From AC-56 sp963702195 (GTDB lineage Bacteria; Actinomycetota; Thermoleophilia; Solirubrobacterales; 70-9): 64,000 nt of DNA. The stretch's first letter is position 1. Each line of letters begins with the position of its first letter. Where the stretch lies: positions 2,914,001 to 2,978,000 of the forward strand of contig OY969725.1 of the NCBI GenBank assembly GCA_963702195.1, in the 5' to 3' direction. Made by a program: the position numbers and the translations under genes. Shown piece after piece: positions 42,631 through 50,825 of the stretch. The notes beneath the pieces are model-generated. The model made no database searches. It had not been told where the DNA came from and worked only from the letters and a program-made list of their open reading frames with translations.

Positions 42631-43449
42631 CTACTTGTGTCGGCGCCGCCGCCGCCGGCGCGCACCCGTCCTGCGGTCCCCTCCCGAGGTGCTCAACCCG
42701 CGCTGGATCTCCCGGCCCGTGACCTCCTCCACCGTCTCGCTCATCACCTGCTGGAAGATCGCGAGCAGCGCCTCCGAGGCCAGCGGCCGCAGGCGCTCCA
42801 GCGCCTCGCGCACCTTCGGCCACTCCTCCTCAGGCCGGCCCGCGTCGTTGAACGGCTTCCAGACGTTCTCCAGGAAGAGATCGATGAACACGCGCGAAAC
42901 GCGCCGCGCGCTGCTGCGCACCTGCGAGGCGACCTCCAGCGCGACGTCGGGCCCCACCCCCAGCTCCGCAAGTTCCTGGCCCGCCCGCTGCAGCCGGGGA
43001 CTGAGGATCTCGTAGCGCCCGCCCCCCAGGTCCCGCAGCAGTCCCAGCTTCTGGCTGCGCGCCATCAGGCGCGAGTCGAGCGGCCCGCCCCACCGCTCCG
43101 CGAACTCCTCCTCGGTGAGAATCTCGGGCTGCTCCTCCTCGAATGGAGCGCGGAGCGTGCGCGAGAAATTGAGCACCTCGGAGCTCGACCCTCCCGCCCC
43201 CTCCAGCAGCTTGCGGATCGACTCCAGGTTGAAGCCGTCCGCCTGCAGCTCCTGGATCAGCTCGATCCGTCCCACGTGCGCGTCCCCGTAATAGCCCGTG
43301 CGCCCGCGCACCTCGGGCGGCGGCACCAGGCCGCGCGACTGGTGCGCCCGGATGTTCCGAACCGTCATCCCGGTCTGGCGCGCCAGGTCGTCGATCGTCA
43401 TCGAGGCCGCGCCGTTCTCGGCCCCCGCCGTCTCCGTTACGTCCGTCAT
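42631..43449 (-). CDS. MerR-family transcriptional regulator
   Basis: A 272-residue regulator. The MerR DNA-binding domain is MTIDDLARQTGMTVRNIRAHQSRGLVPPPEVRGRTGYYGDAH in form (helix-turn-helix plus wing), followed by RIELIQELQADGFNLESI. The C-terminal 180 residues are helical, without the Cys set of metal sensors, and end in a run of Arg (RRTGARRRRRRRHK). The effector is unknown. Two CATC/GATG dyads lie immediately upstream (43458-43485), the likely site of autoregulation and of control over the divergent coiled-coil gene. Confidence 0.85.
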   Translation of the reverse strand: MTDVTETAGAENGAASMTIDDLARQTGMTVRNIRAHQSRGLVPPPEVRGRTGYYGDAHVGRIELIQELQADGFNLESIRKLLEGAGGSSSEVLNFSRTLRAPFEEEQPEILTEEEFAERWGGPLDSRLMARSQKLGLLRDLGGGRYEILSPRLQRAGQELAELGVGPDVALEVASQVRSSARRVSRVFIDLFLENVWKPFNDAGRPEEEWPKVREALERLRPLASEALLAIFQQVMSETVEEVTGREIQRGLSTSGGDRRTGARRRRRRRHK

Positions 43450-43457
43450 CGCTCAAC

Positions 43458-43485
43458 CATCGAACCGATGTTCCATCAAACGATG
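43458..43485. promoter_or_regulatory. Tandem dyad operator between the merR-like gene and the coiled-coil gene
   Basis: CATCGAACCGATG (43458-43470) and CATCAAACGATG (43474-43485) are two inverted repeats with the same CATC/GATG half-sites, three bases apart. They lie 8 to 36 bases from the merR-like start, where autoregulatory sites are expected. Confidence 0.6.
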
Positions 43486-43535
43486 TTACATTCGGCCCCG
43501 GCGATCCGCCGCGCGCACAGATAGGTTCAGCTCAG

Positions 43536-43874
43536 ATGTCATTCCTCGAAACCGTCGCCGCTCCCATCCGCCCCGCGACCATCGTGCTCCGCCCGGCGGC
43601 CGCTGCGCTGCGCCCGGTTCAGCTCCCCCGCCTGATCGCCGAGGCCGCGGCCGACGTCCGCTCGATCGCCACCTCAACGCGCGAGCTGACGGTGGCGGTC
43701 AACCAGCTCGCCGACATCGACGAGCGCGTCGGCGTCCTCGAGGACGAGGTCAGGCTCATGCGCCAGGCGGTCGAGGCGATGGGCGCCGAGGTCGGCGCGA
43801 TCCGCGAGTCGGCGGAACCGCTGGGCCGGGTTGCCGGCCGGTTCACCCGGCGGCGCCGCAGCCCCGCCGAGTAG
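43536..43874 (+). CDS. Small coiled-coil protein, function unknown
   Basis: A 112-residue protein. The N-terminal part (PIRPATIVLRPAAAALRP) is hydrophobic/basic. The rest is a heptad-like helix: LAVNQLADIDERVGVLEDEVRLMRQAVEAM in pattern, with a basic tail FTRRRRSPAE. No membrane helix is clear and no family is recognised. TAGGTT (43522-43527) lies eight bases before ATG 43536. It shares its upstream region with the divergent MerR regulator and its operator, so it may be a MerR target. Confidence 0.6.
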   Translation: MSFLETVAAPIRPATIVLRPAAAALRPVQLPRLIAEAAADVRSIATSTRELTVAVNQLADIDERVGVLEDEVRLMRQAVEAMGAEVGAIRESAEPLGRVAGRFTRRRRSPAE

Positions 43875-43881
43875 CCCTAAC

Positions 43882-45066
43882 TCAGGCGAGCTCCCGCAGC
43901 CGCTGGGCCTCGGGAAGTTGCTTCAGCTTCTTGAGCGTGTTGTTCTCGATCTGGCGGATCCGCTCGCGGGTGACGCCGAACGCCCGACCGACCTCCTCGA
44001 GCGTGAGCGGCTCGTGACCGCGTAGCCCGTAGCGCAGCTCGATCACCTGGCGCTCCCGCTCGGGCAGCGCGTCGAGCGCCTTCTGGATGTCCTCGCGCTG
44101 CAGCCGCTCGGTCGCCGACTCGAATGGCTCCTCGGTCCGGTCGTCCGCGACGAAGTCCCCCAGCTCCGACTCCTCGTCGTCGCCCACCGGCTTCTCCAGC
44201 GAGATCGGCATCTGCGCGACTCGCAGGATGTCGCGCACCTCCCGCACGGTAATCTTGAGCTCCTCGGCGATCTCGCCCGGCTCCGGCTCGCGGCCCATCT
44301 GCTGCACGAGCTGGCGCTCCACGTGCGTCACGCGGTTCAGCTTCTCGACCATGTGGACCGGGATCCGGATCGTGCGAGCCTTGTCGGCGATCGCCCTGGT
44401 CACGGCCTGGCGGATCCACCACGTCGCGTAGGTGGAGAACTTGTAGCCCCGGCGGTAGTCGAACTTCTCGACCGCGCGGATCAGCCCCAGCGAGCCCTCC
44501 TGGATCAGGTCGAGGAAGCTCAGCCCGCGGCCGAGATACCCCTTCGCGATCGAGACGACGAGCCGCAGGTTCGCCTCCACCATGTGGCGCTTGGCGGCGA
44601 TGTCGCCACGCTCGATCCGCTTCGCGAGGGCGATCTCCTCGTCGGCGGTGAGCAGGTCGACGCGGCCAATCGAGCGCAGGTACAGGCGAAGCGAGTCGAG
44701 GCTGGGCTCAACGGTCAGGTCCAGCTCGGGCTTCTTCGCCTGCCCCGGCTGGGTGCCCTCCTTCGCCTCCTTGTAGGCGGTGAGACCGTCCTGGGCGATG
44801 ACGTCAACGCCGTGCTCGATCAGGTAGGCGTGCAGGTCTTGGACCTGCTCCTTGGTGACCTCGACCTCCTCGAGCGTCCCCGCGATCTGCTCGAACGTCA
44901 GGTAGCCGCGCTCGCGGCCCTGGGAGATCAGAGCGCGGAGCTCCTCGGTGTCCTGGAAGGGCAGGTCGCCGTTCAACTCGGACGTCGCGCCGTTGGCGCC
45001 ATGCTCATCGGCCCCGCCGTGCGCCCCCGGCTCCCCGGTACCCAGTGCGTCTCCCTTCTCTGACAA
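43882..45066 (-). CDS. Primary-type sigma-70 factor (RpoD/SigA group)
   Basis: A 394-residue RNA polymerase sigma factor. A region 1.1-like domain (RALISQGRERGYLTFEQIAG) is present, as in primary sigmas. Region 1.2 is SLRLYLRSIGRVDLLTADEE, regions 2.1-2.4 are in NLRLVVSIAKGYLGRGLSFL to YKFSTYATWWIRQAVTRAI, and region 4.2 ends TLEEVGRAFGVTRERIRQIE. The open frame extends far upstream to 46179, antisense to folE2; the real start is taken as TTG 45066, the only start codon after the last upstream region without one. The linker (GTGEPGAHGGADEHG) is low-complexity. It is probably the housekeeping factor, although a group 2 paralogue is possible. Confidence 0.88.
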   Translation of the reverse strand: MSEKGDALGTGEPGAHGGADEHGANGATSELNGDLPFQDTEELRALISQGRERGYLTFEQIAGTLEEVEVTKEQVQDLHAYLIEHGVDVIAQDGLTAYKEAKEGTQPGQAKKPELDLTVEPSLDSLRLYLRSIGRVDLLTADEEIALAKRIERGDIAAKRHMVEANLRLVVSIAKGYLGRGLSFLDLIQEGSLGLIRAVEKFDYRRGYKFSTYATWWIRQAVTRAIADKARTIRIPVHMVEKLNRVTHVERQLVQQMGREPEPGEIAEELKITVREVRDILRVAQMPISLEKPVGDDEESELGDFVADDRTEEPFESATERLQREDIQKALDALPERERQVIELRYGLRGHEPLTLEEVGRAFGVTRERIRQIENNTLKKLKQLPEAQRLRELA

Positions 45067-45204
45067 TTCCCCGCCCCCACCTCTCCTGACTTTCGGGGTC
45101 CGGGCGGGCGGAAGTATAGGGACTGGCCCTTGTCGAGCGCGGCGATTTGCGACCGCTACCCTTGGCCGTCGGGCCAGGCGAAGCCGCCGCAAGGGATTCT
45201 TCAG

Positions 45205-46233
45205 ATGACCGAGACCATGGGACTTCCAGCTCGCGACGTGCAGGCGTCCAGACCCAGCACCGAGGTGAGCCTCACCCGCGTCGGCGTTCGCGGCATCGAG
45301 AAGGTGATCCGGGTCGGCGGGCACCGCGCAATGTCCGACGGCGCCGCCGACGGTCCGGGCAACTACTTCTTCGCGGAGCTCGAGTGCTTCGTGGACCTCA
45401 ACCCGCGGCAGGCAGGCGTCCACATGTCGCGCTTCGAGGAGGTCGTCGGCGAGGCGATCGATCGCGTCGTCCTCGGCGAGTCCCTCCGGGCGGAGGAGCT
45501 GGCCTCCCATATCGCCACCCGCATCCGCGAGCAGCAGCAGGGCCTGCGAGCCGAGGTGACGATCGCCGCCCGATATCCCGAGACGGTCCGCACCCCGGTA
45601 TCCGAGCTCCCCACCCAGGAGATCTACACGCTCCTCGGCACCGCGGTCGTGTCCGAGCGCGGGACCCGCACGCTCACCGGCGTCGAGGCCCAGGGAATGA
45701 CCGCCTGTCCGTGCGCTCAGGAGCTCGTCGCGGAGCGCTCCCGCGAGCGGCTGGCGGCCGACGGCTTTACGGACGACGAGATCGAGCGCGTGCTCGCCGC
45801 CGTCCCGGTCGCGACCCACAACCAGCGCGGCATCGGATCGCTGCACATCGGTCTCCCCGAGGAGCTCGACCTGGACGTCGACGCCCGCGACCTGCTGCAC
45901 ATCGTGGAGCAGTCGATGAGCTCGGAGATCTACGAGCTGATGAAGCGCTCCGACGAGGTCTCGGTCGTCGAGAAGGCTCACCGCAACCCCCGCTTCGTCG
46001 AGGACTGCGTCCGCGAGATGGTGCGCCGCGTCACCGAGGCCTACCCGCAGCTCGATGACGGCGGCGGCTTCATCCTCGCCCGCCAGGAGAACCTCGAGAC
46101 CATCCACCGCCACTCCGTCATCGCGGAACGCTCCGGCCTCGTTCGCGAGATCCTCGCCGAGCTTACGACCGGCGAGCACTCACGCCACCACATGACCGAG
46201 CGCGAGTGGCTCGAGGCCCCCTGCGGGGACTAG
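45205..46233 (+). CDS. folE2: GTP cyclohydrolase I, FolE2/MptA type
   Basis: A 342-residue GTP cyclohydrolase of the FolE2/MptA group, which starts folate (or related pterin) synthesis by opening the GTP imidazole ring. The metal site is recognisable: GMTACPCAQELVAERS with the Cys ligand, ATHNQRGIGSLHIG, and the late VVEKAHRNPRFVEDCVREM. Early residues VSLTRVGVRGIEKVIR fit the family. ATG 45205 (MTETMGLPA) is preferred to the ORF start at 45130 because the first 25 residues look unlike coding sequence. The stop shares CTAG with the convergent pgsA stop. Confidence 0.9.
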   Translation: MTETMGLPARDVQASRPSTEVSLTRVGVRGIEKVIRVGGHRAMSDGAADGPGNYFFAELECFVDLNPRQAGVHMSRFEEVVGEAIDRVVLGESLRAEELASHIATRIREQQQGLRAEVTIAARYPETVRTPVSELPTQEIYTLLGTAVVSERGTRTLTGVEAQGMTACPCAQELVAERSRERLAADGFTDDEIERVLAAVPVATHNQRGIGSLHIGLPEELDLDVDARDLLHIVEQSMSSEIYELMKRSDEVSVVEKAHRNPRFVEDCVREMVRRVTEAYPQLDDGGGFILARQENLETIHRHSVIAERSGLVREILAELTTGEHSRHHMTEREWLEAPCGD

Positions 46234-46808
46234 ACAGCCTCCCCCTCGCTGCTCTCGTCGGCCAATCGCCGGTCCCTCTCTTCGGCGAGCCGCTTGCGCA
46301 GCCCGAAGAAATAGTCCAGGCCCGAGATCACGGTGGCGGCCAGCGCCAGGTAGACGAGCGCGTCCACCGGCCACGGCGACGGGTTCCAGATGATCAGGGC
46401 GAAGACCGCCGCGACCTGAAGGGCAGTCTTGACCTTGCCGAGCCAGCTCGCGGAGATCACGACGCCCTGCTCGACCGCGATGGCCCGCAGGACCGTCACC
46501 GCCAGCTCGCGGGCGATGATGACCATGGCGATCCACGCCGCCAGACGGTCGAGCGAGACCAGCGAGACGAGCGCCGCGACGATCAGCAGCTTGTCGGCGA
46601 GCGGGTCCATCAGCTTGCCGAACGTCGTCACGTCCTGACGCCTGCGGGCGATGTAGCCGTCCAGGCCGTCGGTCATGGCGGCCAGCGCGAAGACGCCGGC
46701 GGCCAGCGCGTCGCCGTTGGGCGTCTCCCCGAGGAGCGCGACCACGATCACCGGCACCGCCAGGATCCGAAGCAGCGTGAGGACGTTGGGCAGGTTGATC
46801 GGCAGCAT
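46230..46808 (-). CDS. pgsA: CDP-diacylglycerol-glycerol-3-phosphate 3-phosphatidyltransferase
   Basis: A 192-residue membrane enzyme that makes phosphatidylglycerol phosphate. The CDP-alcohol phosphotransferase signature D-G-x2-A-R-x8-G-x3-D-x3-D is intact as DGLDGYIARRRQ followed by GKLMDPLADK. NLPNVLTLLRILAVPVIVV is the conserved first helix and about five more helices follow. The C-terminal tail is charged (AEERDRRLADESSEGEAV). It converges with folE2, their stops sharing CTAG. Confidence 0.9.
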   Translation of the reverse strand: MLPINLPNVLTLLRILAVPVIVVALLGETPNGDALAAGVFALAAMTDGLDGYIARRRQDVTTFGKLMDPLADKLLIVAALVSLVSLDRLAAWIAMVIIARELAVTVLRAIAVEQGVVISASWLGKVKTALQVAAVFALIIWNPSPWPVDALVYLALAATVISGLDYFFGLRKRLAEERDRRLADESSEGEAV

Positions 46809-46869
46809 CAGCCCCGTCCAGTATCGCGGACGCCGGCCGGACCGGATGGTGATTCGCGCCCTGGACCGG

Positions 46870-47547
46870 TCAGGCGAGCTCGCGCGCGCGGACGAAGGCA
46901 GCGTCCAGCATCGCCTCGGTCAGCTTCCCCGTGAACGTGTTCTGCTGCGACGGGTGATAGCAGCCGAGCATCGTGTACCGCCCGGCGCTCGCCTCCGCCC
47001 CGTGCCCGAACCTGGGCTTGGGCCGCGGCAGCTCGACGCCGCGCTCGCGCAGGGCCCGCAGCGTGCCGTCCCAGGCGTAGGAGCCGAGCGTGACGATCAC
47101 CCGCGCCCGCTCGAGGAGCCCGAGCTCCCGCGCCAGGAAGGGCAGGCAGTTGTCGCGCTCCGCCGGCGTCGGCTTGTTCGCCGGCGGCGGGCACCGGTTG
47201 ACCGCGGTGACGTATGCGTCGATCAGGCGAAGCCCGTCGTCGCGACTCGCAGACAGCGCCTGATTCGCGAGGCCCGTCCGGTGGAGAGCGGCGTACAGAA
47301 AGTCGCCGGAGCGGTCGCCGGTGAACATCCGCCCCGTCCGGTTGCCGCCGTGAGCCGCCGGCGCAAGCCCGACGAGCACGATGCTCGCGTCCGGGTCGCC
47401 GAAGCCGGGCAGCGGCCGTCCCCAGTACTCGTGGCCGTGGTATCGGCGGGGCGGGTTCGCCGCCGTTCGCTCCCGCCATTCCACGAGGCGCGGGCAGCGC
47501 ACGCAATGGACGATCTCCTCCGTGAGCCTGGTGAGCGAGTCGGGCAC
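46870..47547 (-). CDS. udgB: Type-5 uracil-DNA glycosylase (UdgB)
   Basis: A 225-residue family 5 uracil-DNA glycosylase with an Fe-S cluster, which removes uracil and deaminated bases from DNA. Motif A is VLVGLAPAAHGGNRTGRMFTGD with Ala where other families have a polar base, as is normal for UDGb. Motif B is MLGCYHPSQQNTF. The cluster Cys are at HCVRCPRL, NRCPPPANK and the late region. GTG 47547 is preceded six bases away by TAGCCT (47554-47559), a leaderless signature. Confidence 0.9.
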   Translation of the reverse strand: MPDSLTRLTEEIVHCVRCPRLVEWRERTAANPPRRYHGHEYWGRPLPGFGDPDASIVLVGLAPAAHGGNRTGRMFTGDRSGDFLYAALHRTGLANQALSASRDDGLRLIDAYVTAVNRCPPPANKPTPAERDNCLPFLARELGLLERARVIVTLGSYAWDGTLRALRERGVELPRPKPRFGHGAEASAGRYTMLGCYHPSQQNTFTGKLTEAMLDAAFVRARELA

Positions 47548-47576
47548 GCCGCAAGGCTATGCGCGGCGACCGGGAA

Positions 47577-48233
47577 TCAGGAGGGCTTCGGAGTCGCCCG
47601 CCCGGTCACCCACCGACCGAGAAGGAAGATCGTCAGCCACATCAGCGTCGCCGCGAACGGGCTCACGAAGGCCACCGGGATGGAGAGCGCGAACACACCG
47701 ATGACGACCAGATTGACGGGCCCGGCGTTGCGGCGCTCATACGGCATCGCCTCCTGCCGGACCAGCCCGACGCGATAGCTGTAGGTGAGCTGCCCATAGA
47801 AGGCGCCGCTGACCGCCATCATGTTGATGGCGTAGAGGACCACGGACTCGGTATGGGAGCTGTAGTCGCCGAGCACCTGCGAGGTGAACGGCACCAGGGC
47901 GATGCAGGCGAGATAGAGGAGGTTGAGGGCCATCAGCCGCCCGTCAAAGCGGTCCAGTGCCGAGAAGAAGCGATGGTGAGCGAGCCAGTACCGGCCGAGC
48001 ACCGCGAAGCTGATCGCATACGCGACGAAGTCGTCCTGGTTGTTGAGGAGCGCCCGCCGCAAGTCGCTCTTGTGCGGGGGCACCGTCAATCCGAGGACCA
48101 GCAGGGTGATCGCGATCGCGAACACGCCGTCGCTGAAGGCGACGATGCGGTTGAACTCGACCTCGGCCTCGTCTCGGTGGCGGGATCGACCGCCGGCGAT
48201 CGGGTCGAATTTGCGCGCCTTGTCGTCGGCCAC
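47577..48233 (-). CDS. TMEM175-family potassium channel
   Basis: A 218-residue membrane protein with six hydrophobic helices. The family motif FSDGVFAIAITLLVLGL is in helix 1, and ALDRFDGRLMALNLLYLACI follows in the second half. Bacterial TMEM175 proteins form tetrameric potassium-selective channels. The N-terminus (ADDKARKFDPIAGGRSRHRD) is cytoplasmic and charged. GTG 48233 is the assigned start; no clear ribosome site or -10 at leaderless distance was seen. It is divergent from the CsoR-operator permease gene. Confidence 0.88.
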   Translation of the reverse strand: MADDKARKFDPIAGGRSRHRDEAEVEFNRIVAFSDGVFAIAITLLVLGLTVPPHKSDLRRALLNNQDDFVAYAISFAVLGRYWLAHHRFFSALDRFDGRLMALNLLYLACIALVPFTSQVLGDYSSHTESVVLYAINMMAVSGAFYGQLTYSYRVGLVRQEAMPYERRNAGPVNLVVIGVFALSIPVAFVSPFAATLMWLTIFLLGRWVTGRATPKPS

Positions 48234-48297
48234 GGTTGCAGGTACGTTCGCAGCGAGCGGAACCCTGCCGCCGGTTGATCCCGCCCGCCGTCTGCAC

Positions 48298-48316
48298 TAT
48301 ACCCCCCTCGGGTATA
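48298..48316. promoter_or_regulatory. CsoR/CstR-like operator overlapping the permease promoter
   Basis: Perfect seven-base arms TATACCC (48298-48304) and GGGTATA (48310-48316) flank five C/T-rich bases. CsoR/RcnR/CstR (DUF156) repressors bind this ATACCC-Nx-GGGTAT type of site. A -10-like TATACT (48315-48320) overlaps the right arm, so repressor binding would block polymerase. No csoR gene is visible here. Confidence 0.65.
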
Positions 48317-48331
48317 TACTTCCGGCCTCGC

Positions 48332-49459
48332 ATGGACACCTTTCTCAACGGCATGAAGGACGCCGCCCTGATGGCCTACGAGGTCTGGTGGGCGCTGGTG
48401 CTGGGCTTTGCGATCTCCGCCATCGTCCAGGCATGGATCCCCCGGAAGCGGATCGAGGCGGCGCTCGCGGGCACCGGCCCCCGCCCGGTCGCCAGGGCCA
48501 CCGGCCTCGGGGCGGCCTCCTCGTCGTGCTCCTACGCCGCGATCGCCATCGCGCGCTCGCTGTTCGAGAAGGGCGCCTCGGCCGTGACCTCCCTCGCCTT
48601 CCAGTTCGCGTCGACGAACCTGGTCTGGGAGCTGGGCCTCGTGCTCTGGGTCCTGATCGGCTGGCAGTTCACGCTCGCCGAGTACGTCGGCGGAATCATC
48701 CTCATCGTCCTGATGGCGGCGAGCCTCAGGCTGTTCGTCTCGCCGCGGCTCGAGGAGGTCGCGCGCCGCCACGCCCAGGAGGCCGCCGCCGCCCACGCGC
48801 ACCCCTCCGCCGGTGATGAGGGATTGGGCTGGCGTCGGCGACTCACGTCCGTGAACGCGTGGACCAACGTCGCCTGGAACTTCCGCATGGACTGGGGAAT
48901 GCTGTGGAAGGAGGTCACGATCGGCTTCCTCCTCGCCGGGTTCATCGGCCAGCTCGGCGACGACTTCTTCAACGTCCTCTTCGTCACCGACGCGCCGCCC
49001 GTCATCAGGACGATCGAGAACGTGATCGCCGGACCATTGATCGCGGTCCTCAGCTTCGTCTGCTCGGTCGGCAACGTGCCGCTCGCCGCCGTGCTGTGGT
49101 CGGGCGGGATCTCCTTCGCCGGTGTGATCGCCTTCCTGTTCGCCGACCTGATCGTGCTGCCGATCGTGATCGCGTACCGGAAGTACTACGGGCTCTCGTA
49201 CGCCCTCCGTATCACCGCCCTGATGTTCGTGACCATGGTGATCGCCGCGCTGATCGTCGACGGACTCTTCTCCGCCCTCGACCTGATCCCGACGACACGA
49301 CCCACGCGCACGGACATCTTCGGCAGCGTGACCGTCAACTACAAGCTGTTCTTGAACATCTTTGCCCTGATCGTGTTCGCGGGCATGTTCTGGTTGACGC
49401 TGCGGCGGCGTGAGCGAAAGCTTCCGCCCCAACCCGCACCCGCCGGGCCCCTAAACTGA
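48332..49459 (+). CDS. Permease of the DUF318/ArsP-like (YraQ) group
   Basis: A 375-residue polytopic membrane protein with about nine helices. It has the CSY motif in ASSSCSYAAIAIARSLF and the paired SVGNVPLAAVLWSGGIS, both typical of DUF318/ArsP_1 permeases. ArsP members export organoarsenicals; others are linked to sulfur or metal transport. The central loop is His/Ala-rich (RHAQEAAAAHAHPSAGD). ATG 48332 gives a leader of about four bases from the -10. The CsoR/CstR-like operator directly upstream points to control by copper, another soft metal, or sulfide/persulfide. Confidence 0.8.
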   Translation: MDTFLNGMKDAALMAYEVWWALVLGFAISAIVQAWIPRKRIEAALAGTGPRPVARATGLGAASSSCSYAAIAIARSLFEKGASAVTSLAFQFASTNLVWELGLVLWVLIGWQFTLAEYVGGIILIVLMAASLRLFVSPRLEEVARRHAQEAAAAHAHPSAGDEGLGWRRRLTSVNAWTNVAWNFRMDWGMLWKEVTIGFLLAGFIGQLGDDFFNVLFVTDAPPVIRTIENVIAGPLIAVLSFVCSVGNVPLAAVLWSGGISFAGVIAFLFADLIVLPIVIAYRKYYGLSYALRITALMFVTMVIAALIVDGLFSALDLIPTTRPTRTDIFGSVTVNYKLFLNIFALIVFAGMFWLTLRRRERKLPPQPAPAGPLN

Positions 49460-49518
49460 AACGGCTGAGCGGTCCATCCGGACCCCTGGAGAGCTCCGGA
49501 GCCGCCCTGCCATCCGCC

Positions 49519-50334
49519 ATGGCGCGCGACCACCATCAGCTCCGCAAGCTCGCGATCGTCCCCGCCTACAACGAGCAGGGGATGGTGGGACGCGTCGTGC
49601 GCGACATCCACCGTCACGCGCCGGGCTTCGACGTCGTCGTCATCGACGACGGCTCCGTCGACAACACAGCGGGCGAGGCTCTCGCCAGCGGCGCCGCCCT
49701 GGTCCGCCATCCCTTCAACCTCGGCATCGGCGGCGCGATGCAGTCCGGCTTCAAATACGCGCTCCGGAACGACTACGACGTCGCGGCCCAGGTGGACGGG
49801 GACGGCCAGCACAAGCCGGCCCACCTGGAGGACCTGCTCGCAAAGCTCCATACGTCCGGGGACGAGGCGGACATGGTCTGCGGCAGCCGCTTCCGCGGCG
49901 ACCCCGGCTACAAGGTGCCCATCGGCCGGCGCGTCGGCAACATCATCTTCTCGGTCGTTCTGACCGCCATCACCCGCCGGCGGATCACCGACCCGACATC
50001 CGGCTTCCGGATCACCAACCGGCGAGGGATCGAGTTGTTCGCTCGCGACTACCCCCATGACTACCCCGAGGTCGAGGCGATCCTGATGCTCCACGCGCAC
50101 CGGCTGCGCCTCCACGAGGTGCCCGTGCGCATGAACGCCCGCGGCTTCGGCAAGAGCTCGATCGACTACCCGCGCAGCGCGTACTACATGGCCAAGGTGC
50201 TGCTCGCTCTCTTCATCGGCCTTGTGCGCCGCCGACCCACTCCGGCTGACGAGCCCGGCGAGACGAGCGAGGGCGACCCGGTGGCCCCAGGGGCAGCCGT
50301 CTCGGGAGCGGGGAGCGCGCCGAGGGGCGGCTGA
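49519..50334 (+). CDS. GT2 polyprenyl-phosphate glycosyltransferase-like protein (DPM1-like)
   Basis: A 271-residue GT-A enzyme without C-terminal membrane helices. It has KLAIVPAYNEQGMVG, VVVIDDGSVDNT, RHPFNLGIGGAMQSG (DPM1-type) and AQVDGDGQHKPAHLEDLL with the DxD. SGFRITNRRGIELF and VRMNARGFGKSSIDYP complete the family pattern. It probably transfers a sugar to polyprenyl phosphate. The next gene is a DUF2304 membrane protein, the usual partner of this enzyme, starting two bases after the stop. A TAAACT at 49452-49457 may be the promoter. Confidence 0.85.
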   Translation: MARDHHQLRKLAIVPAYNEQGMVGRVVRDIHRHAPGFDVVVIDDGSVDNTAGEALASGAALVRHPFNLGIGGAMQSGFKYALRNDYDVAAQVDGDGQHKPAHLEDLLAKLHTSGDEADMVCGSRFRGDPGYKVPIGRRVGNIIFSVVLTAITRRRITDPTSGFRITNRRGIELFARDYPHDYPEVEAILMLHAHRLRLHEVPVRMNARGFGKSSIDYPRSAYYMAKVLLALFIGLVRRRPTPADEPGETSEGDPVAPGAAVSGAGSAPRGG

Positions 50335-50336
50335 CC

Positions 50337-50825
50337 GTGTCCGGCCTCAGCGCCAACCTCTTCCTCGTCGCGGGCGGCCACCTGGACGACAAGCTGCGGA
50401 TCGTCGCGGTGATCCTCACCGCGGTGATGCTGGGTGTCGTGCTCGAGCTGGTCCGTCGCCGGCGACTCGTCGAGCGTTACGCGCTCGTGTGGATGCTCGT
50501 CGCGCTGGCCCTGCTGGTCCTGGCGATCTGGAACCAGCTCCTCGATACAGCCTCGAGCGCAATCGGGGTCGACTACCCGCCGAACGTGCTCTTCCTCGCC
50601 GCGTTCGCGGTGGCGTTTCTGCTGCTCCTGCACTTCTCCGTGATCACGAGCCGCCTCTCCGAGGAGACGAAGATCCTCGCGCAGGAGGTCGCCCGCCTCG
50701 ACGCGGAGGCGCGGGCGGCGCGCGCGGCACAGACCAACGGCGACACGCCCAACGGCCACAGCGAGGGCGGCGAAGCGCAGGCCGAGGCTCAACCCGGCAG
50801 CAGCACCAGCACCGCGGACCAGTAG
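50337..50825 (+). CDS. DUF2304 membrane protein
   Basis: A 162-residue protein with three membrane helices (LRIVAVILTAVMLGVVLEL, LVWMLVALALLVLAIW, LFLAAFAVAFLLLLHFSVI), then a charged coiled segment (LSEETKILAQEVARLDAEA). This is the DUF2304 pattern; the family pairs with DPM1-like GT2 proteins and may anchor or flip the lipid sugar. The C-terminal 40 residues are Ser/Glu/Gln-rich and probably disordered. GTG 50337 follows the GT2 stop by two bases. The 3' end overlaps the convergent GT2 gene by 37 bases. Confidence 0.82.
   Translation: MSGLSANLFLVAGGHLDDKLRIVAVILTAVMLGVVLELVRRRRLVERYALVWMLVALALLVLAIWNQLLDTASSAIGVDYPPNVLFLAAFAVAFLLLLHFSVITSRLSEETKILAQEVARLDAEARAARAAQTNGDTPNGHSEGGEAQAEAQPGSSTSTADQ

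Noticed and set aside
45067..46179. Upstream extension of the sigma-factor frame
   Set aside because: Antisense to folE2 with shadow composition; no start codon in the last segment before TTG 45066.
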